From NCBI GenBank assembly GCA_023247285.1, contig JAHFGU010000047.1, positions 1 to 9,425 of the forward strand: 9,425 bases of DNA, written 5' to 3'. Shown one piece after another: positions 9,001 through 9,425 of this stretch; the stretch's first letter is position 1, and every line of letters starts with the position of its first letter. The notes under the pieces are model-generated. The model worked only from the letters and a program-made list of their open reading frames with translations, was not told the DNA's origin and ran no database searches. Made by a program: the position numbers and the translations under genes. Source of the DNA: Candidatus Omnitrophota bacterium. Lineage in GTDB: Bacteria; Omnitrophota; Koll11; Aquiviventales; Aquiviventaceae.

Positions 9001-9425
9001 GCGGCAGCCGGCGCGCTGGTGCTGGCCTTCTGGTCCGGCGACCTTGGCGCTTGGAGCGGCGCGATGTGGCGCGTGCTGTTACCGCCCGACCACACGGCTC
9101 CAGGAGCGCCTTTCCTGGTCAAGGCGATCACGAGCGCTGTCACCGGCGTGGCGAGCGGGATCGCGTTCCGCTGGCCGCACCGGCTGTTCAATCTGCGGGA
9201 GAGCCGGAGTCACGCGGTGGATGTGCTCGCGCGCTGCACCCGGTTCGCCGGTTTTCTCGTCGGCTTGAGCATGAGCTATCCCGGTGGTATTGAGACGAGG
9301 TTCACGTGGGCTGCGGTTGTCGTATTGATGGCCATTCACGCGAAATTCTCAGAGTCCCTCACGCCTGAAGAGCGCGCGGTGTTTGACTTGGTCGCGCAGC
9401 TCAGGCAGCCGCACCGGCGGTTCAG
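1..9425 (+). CDS. Internal part of a giant multi-domain membrane protein, open at both ends
   Basis: Frame 1 contains no stop codon across the window (3,141 codons), so this is one coding region with its start and stop outside. Third codon positions are mostly G or C and the translation reads as real protein: amphipathic helices, coiled coils, a proline-rich linker, alpha/beta stretches and four hydrophobic patches at residues about 512-573, 1608-1660, 1750-1810 and 2989-3116. No catalytic family is recognisable. I see no PKS/NRPS carrier or synthase motifs, no Walker A box and no Ig-like adhesin repeats. The membrane patches imply an envelope protein, and TPR-like and coiled-coil stretches suggest scaffolding or protein-protein contacts. 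Cysteine is very rare (7 residues). The nearest known parallel is the giant proteins of Candidatus Omnitrophota, which carry many membrane segments and are proposed to act in prey attachment or digestion; that link is inference. Alternatives are a giant structural protein of another phylum or of a phage. That the window is one coding frame is nearly certain; its function is unknown. Confidence 0.95.
241..540 (+). other. Helical, TPR-like repeat segment (residues 81-180)
   Basis: The segment reads as successive pairs of amphipathic helices. Residues 86-107 have the TPR-like pattern W-N-L-A-R-E-L-L-E-G-A followed by an acidic turn (L-P-E-D-L-Y-L). A second unit near residues 141-168 has A-x2-F-Q-Q-L-G-Q-P-G-H-A-R-Y-L-L-E-Q-A, with the small and aromatic spacing typical of TPR helices A and B. 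TPR solenoids usually bind peptides or partner proteins, so a scaffold role is plausible. The repeats are not canonical enough to count exactly. Residues 1-80 before it are also helical and charged, with no family recognised. Confidence 0.55.
583..702 (+). other. Proline-rich linker (residues 195-234)
   Basis: Fifteen of forty residues are proline, interspersed with Ala, Val, Glu and Thr (for example T-P-P-T-P-S-P and A-P-P-V-P). Such a stretch cannot form a stable globular fold and is probably an extended, disordered spacer. It separates the N-terminal helical repeat from the following coiled-coil and membrane region and so marks a domain boundary. Confidence 0.8.
955..1110 (+). other. Coiled coil 1 (residues 319-370)
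   Basis: A charged helical run begins V-K-K-K-L-G-K-L-V and continues with Leu, Ile, Val or Ala at heptad-like spacing and Glu, Gln or Arg between, containing L-K-L-E-L-D-E-Q, V-Q-A-L-E-E-G-I and I-E-A-I-R. The helix-breaking residues are few. It probably forms a coiled coil or long hairpin and could mediate oligomerisation. Helical, Ala- and Glu-rich sequence without a recognised family carries on from here to membrane module A. Confidence 0.65.
1534..1719 (+). other. Membrane module A (residues 512-573)
   Basis: After a basic stretch (R-R-R-P-K-H-K), a run of about 50 residues is almost wholly hydrophobic, rich in Gly, Leu, Ala and Trp, from residue 517 to 567. It is long enough for two membrane passes or a re-entrant hairpin. 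Landmarks are the entry motif G-A-V-R-P (512-516), A-P-L-W-G-P (533-538) and H-P (547-548), followed by a second hydrophobic helix ending at M-A-F. The basic residues before it favour a cytoplasmic N-terminal side by the positive-inside rule, which is inference. Modules B and C share its landmarks and appear to be diverged copies. Confidence 0.8.
1561..1590 (+). repeat. Short imperfect tandem repeat encoding Gly-Leu-Ala units
   Basis: The nonamer GGCCTCGCC occurs at 1561-1569 and 1573-1581, and a third copy with one change (GGCCTCGCG) at 1582-1590. It encodes G-L-A triplets within the first hydrophobic helix of membrane module A. Because the units are multiples of three, slippage here would change helix length without breaking the frame. 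Confidence 0.7.
1846..2940 (+). other. Helical solenoid with TPR-like pairs (residues 616-980)
   Basis: Several helix pairs resemble tetratricopeptide repeats. Residues 619-655 contain R-A-A-L-A-L-A-L-Q-K-V-G-Q-I-D-E-A-L, which matches the usual gap-then-acidic-Ala-Leu pattern between helices A and B. Residues 801-827 contain A-E-R-R-W-D-E-A-I-R-V-L-E-A-L, followed by L-G-Q-A-Y-R-G-V-G-N-E-T-K-A-V and D-A-Y-Y-L-M-G-R-I (to residue 877). Residues 935-978 contain L-L-M-A-V-G-D-V-N-Q-A-I-E-V-I and a further pair after R-R-G-E-F-D-A-A. The middle (about 660-800) is helical but less regular. TPR arrays generally act as protein-binding scaffolds; the partner here is unknown. Confidence 0.65.
2941..3702 (+). 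other. Unassigned helical region (residues 981-1234)
   Basis: The sequence is mainly amphipathic helix, rich in Ala, Leu, Arg and Gln with occasional Pro or Gly breaks, and joins the TPR-like solenoid to the long coiled coil. One stretch near residues 1064-1100 is more aromatic and hydrophobic (W-R-Q-L-P, then A-A-W-Y-L-K-F-I-A-A-V-L-P), but charged residues interrupt it, so I do not call it a membrane segment. No family is recognised. It could be a degenerate continuation of the helical repeats. Confidence 0.5.
3703..4440 (+). other. Long coiled-coil region (residues 1235-1480)
   Basis: Two highly charged helical blocks are visible. The first, residues 1235-1310, contains L-E-E-R-L-E-T-L-E-S-Q-I-E-R-E-M and Q-D-A-E-A-E-R-Q-A-A-W. 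The second, residues about 1361-1480, contains L-L-E-E-R-A-R-E-V-L-E-L, L-T-R-L-Q-T-L-Q-A-G-L and L-D-R-R-Q-Q-A-E-A-R-L-A-A-L-Q-Q. Leu and Ala recur at heptad-like spacing and Pro and Gly are scarce within the blocks. A less regular, Pro-containing stretch (about 1311-1360) lies between them, which would allow a fold-back. This probably forms an extended rod or spacer of up to tens of nanometres, or an oligomerisation element. Confidence 0.75.
4441..4821 (+). other. Helical lead-in to membrane module B (residues 1481-1607)
   Basis: Helical sequence continues after the coiled coil with more hydrophobic character. A moderately hydrophobic patch near residues 1536-1574 (P-Y-L-P-M-M-A-V-R-G-P-I-V-L-A-A-I-A, then S-V-I-L-A-I-A) could be an interfacial or buried helix pair, but Arg, Asn and Gln within it argue against a full membrane pass. 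An acidic stretch follows (S-D-D-A-L-L-E-A-V-R-A-G-D) just before module B. No family is recognised. Confidence 0.45.
4822..4980 (+). other. Membrane module B (residues 1608-1660)
   Basis: Entry motif G-A-I-R-P (1608-1612) leads into two hydrophobic stretches. The first runs to L-A-P (P at 1631). The second begins after H-P (1636-1637) with L-W-F-V-T-I and ends before the basic D-G-R-R. The layout matches module A, including the near-identical entry motif, except that the gap between A-P and H-P is 8 residues shorter and W-G-P is absent. It most likely spans the membrane as a hairpin. The basic residues after it would place that side in the cytoplasm if the positive-inside rule holds. Confidence 0.8.
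5041..5241 (+). other. Small alpha/beta domain between membrane modules B and C (residues 1681-1747)
   Basis: The predicted order is strand (R-V-P-V-L-V-E), helix (A-W-L-Q-R-L-L-Q-N-L-L-A-E-M), strand (V-S-V-R-V-S) and strand (A-L-I-T-L-H). It lies in the gap of only about 90 residues between modules B and C. The helix-strand-strand order slightly resembles the N-box region of histidine-kinase-type ATPases, but the glycine motifs that bind ATP are missing, so I do not assign that family. If B and C are both hairpins, this domain is a compact loop held close to the membrane. Confidence 0.5.
5248..5430 (+). other. Membrane module C (residues 1750-1810)
   Basis: Entry motif A-I-R (1750-1752) is followed by a hydrophobic helix reaching A-P-W-W-G-P (1773-1778). 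A second hydrophobic stretch reaches H-P (1787-1788), and a third contains A-T-A-L-S-V-I-G-A-M-G-V. The A-P to H-P spacing equals that of module A exactly (14 residues between the two prolines), and W-G-P sits at the same offset. I conclude that A and C are homologous. It probably forms a hairpin or a pair of passes with a proline-kinked, possibly re-entrant, middle. Confidence 0.8.
5431..6699 (+). other. Helical region ending in coiled coil 3 (residues 1811-2233)
   Basis: The region is mostly amphipathic helix with several short loops. A basic, Pro-containing spacer near residues 1882-1896 (C-R-A-P-H-Q-R-R-P-Q-R-E-R-P-Q) separates two helical blocks. Residues about 2131-2214 form a basic coiled-coil-like stretch, with L-Q-A-R-L-R-A-L-A-A-S-V, L-Q-Q-D-F-T-R-I-R-T-A-L-K-A-L and R-K-A-L-K-S-R-R-A-A-L-R-A-K. 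A short disordered linker (about 2215-2233, Pro- and Ser-rich) follows. No family is recognised. Three of the seven cysteines of the window lie here (residues 1882, 1955 and 2088), far apart in sequence. Confidence 0.5.
6700..7170 (+). other. Unassigned alpha/beta region (residues 2234-2390)
   Basis: Secondary structure read from the sequence alternates: helix (A-T-R-A-L-L-D-Q-H-G), strand (I-Q-F-V-G-A, 2255-2260), helix (N-L-A-A-V-R-R-L-I-Y), strand (W-A-V-A-I-V-T-S, 2283-2290), helix (D-I-L-G-A-L-Q-G-I-W), strand (V-E-V-E-T-V-W-S, 2311-2318). This resembles a three-layer alpha/beta (Rossmann-like) fold. It is followed by a beta hairpin around residues 2345-2365 (Q-V-T-R-V-E-R-V and L-R-L-T-I-A-G). 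No nucleotide-binding glycine loop or catalytic signature is visible. It stands out as a globular domain in a largely helical protein. Confidence 0.5.
7441..8090 (+). other. Mixed strand/helix region with a histidine cluster (residues 2481-2697)
   Basis: It opens with strands (T-L-Y-L-R-F and V-P-V-I-P-I-K-L-S-G), then a cluster H-D-P-T-H-Y-H at residues 2529-2535, then helices to about residue 2697. The helical half includes W-V-D-L-A-L-D-L-L-I-Q-G-Y and L-R-W-L-A-Q-A-V-E-D-R-V-D-E-A. Three histidines and an aspartate within seven residues could bind a metal, but no known metalloenzyme motif is matched. I assign no function. Between residues 2391 and 2480 the sequence is helical with a Pro- and Leu-rich loop. 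Confidence 0.4.
8137..8385 (+). other. Beta-rich aromatic domain (residues 2713-2795)
   Basis: Strand-like stretches follow each other: L-V-Y-Q-G-P-L-L-V (about 2715-2723), F-V-R-Y-F-W-F-S and F-T-Y-Q-I-S-V-E-G (2733-2752), and R-V-V-E-S-I-I-S-Y-V-V (2779-2789). Turns such as R-P-G-D-T lie between them. Residues 2733-2746 hold seven aromatic residues in fourteen positions. The layout suggests a small beta-sandwich or barrel, a common form for binding or attachment domains at the cell surface; that role is inference. It is flanked by Gly-, Thr- and Pro-rich loops on both sides. Confidence 0.5.
8401..8964 (+). other. Helical region before membrane region D (residues 2801-2988)
   Basis: Helices alternate with short loops and include A-N-F-L-Q-R-R-R-H-W-F-E-L-Y, an acidic loop (F-T-E-D-E-E-N), and P-F-Q-Q-L-V-G-W-L-R. 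The end is aromatic and basic (Y-E-I-W-R-K-Y-V-R-W-W), an amphipathic stretch typical of an interfacial helix leading into a membrane segment. No family is recognised. Confidence 0.45.
8965..9348 (+). other. Membrane region D, up to four hydrophobic segments (residues 2989-3116)
   Basis: Four hydrophobic stretches are visible: residues about 2996-3011 (A-L-L-V-G-A-A-A-G-A-L-V-L-A-F-W), 3039-3058 (L-V-K-A-I-T-S-A-V-T-G-V-A-S-G-I-A-F), 3082-3096 (F-A-G-F-L-V-G-L-S-M) and 3101-3116 (F-T-W-A-A-V-V-V-L-M-A-I). The first and fourth are the strongest; the second and third are shorter or interrupted. Basic residues between segments two and three (R-W-P-H-R-L-F, R-E-S-R) suggest a cytoplasmic loop. 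It lacks the A-P and H-P pattern of modules A to C, so it appears to be a different kind of membrane unit. An acidic helical stretch continues to the window edge. Confidence 0.7.

Noticed and set aside
1..9425. Polyketide or non-ribosomal peptide synthetase, the usual explanation for very long bacterial genes
   Set aside because: No ketosynthase, adenylation, condensation or carrier-protein motifs are visible, and the multiple membrane patches and coiled coils do not fit.
1..9425. Phage tail tape-measure protein (long, helical, with hydrophobic segments)
   Set aside because: More than 3,141 residues with no end in sight, a proline-rich linker, TPR-like solenoids and separate alpha/beta and beta-rich domains go beyond the usual tape-measure layout. 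It cannot be fully excluded without flanking genes.
1..9425. tRNA, rRNA, CRISPR, insertion sequence, promoter or terminator
   Set aside because: No regularly spaced direct repeats, transposase ends or tRNA-like cloverleaf were noticed, and the uninterrupted coding frame leaves no intergenic space for promoters or terminators.

Overview
The whole 9,425-base window lies inside one open reading frame on the + strand. Reading from base 1 in frame 1, I translated 3,141 consecutive codons (plus two leftover bases) and met no stop codon. The frame is open at both edges, so neither the true start nor the true end of the gene is here. At the GC content of this window (roughly 65% by spot count), chance would put dozens of stops in a frame this long. 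Every other reading frame is broken into short pieces. The window is therefore an internal slice of a giant protein of more than 3,141 residues.

Layout, in residues counted from base 1: helical and TPR-like region (about 1-180); proline-rich linker (195-234); coiled coil (319-370); membrane module A (512-573); long helical solenoid with TPR-like pairs (about 612-980); further helical region (981-1234); long coiled-coil region (1235-1480); helical lead-in (1481-1607); membrane module B (1608-1660); small alpha/beta domain (about 1681-1747); membrane module C (1750-1810); long helical region ending in another coiled coil (1811-2214); alpha/beta region (about 2234-2390); mixed strand/helix region with a histidine cluster (2481-2697); beta-rich aromatic domain (2713-2795); helical region (2801-2988); membrane region D (2989-3116).

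Organism: the combination of a high-GC giant gene, several separated membrane patches, coiled coils and TPR-like solenoids, with no recognisable enzyme family, best fits the giant genes described from Candidatus Omnitrophota. Those are very small bacteria in which predicted proteins of tens of thousands of residues have been reported and linked to attachment to, or predation on, other cells. This assignment is inference from architecture, not from a marker gene. Other GC-rich bacteria with giant proteins, or a very large phage-type structural protein, remain possible.

The most notable internal signal is that membrane modules A, B and C look like diverged copies of one unit, with a shared entry motif (A-[VI]-R) and shared A-P and H-P motifs. 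The protein thus seems built from repeated membrane anchors separated by soluble spacers of very different length (about 1,030, 90 and 1,180 residues). It is also very poor in cysteine (7 in 3,141). I found no second gene, RNA gene, mobile element, CRISPR array, promoter or terminator.
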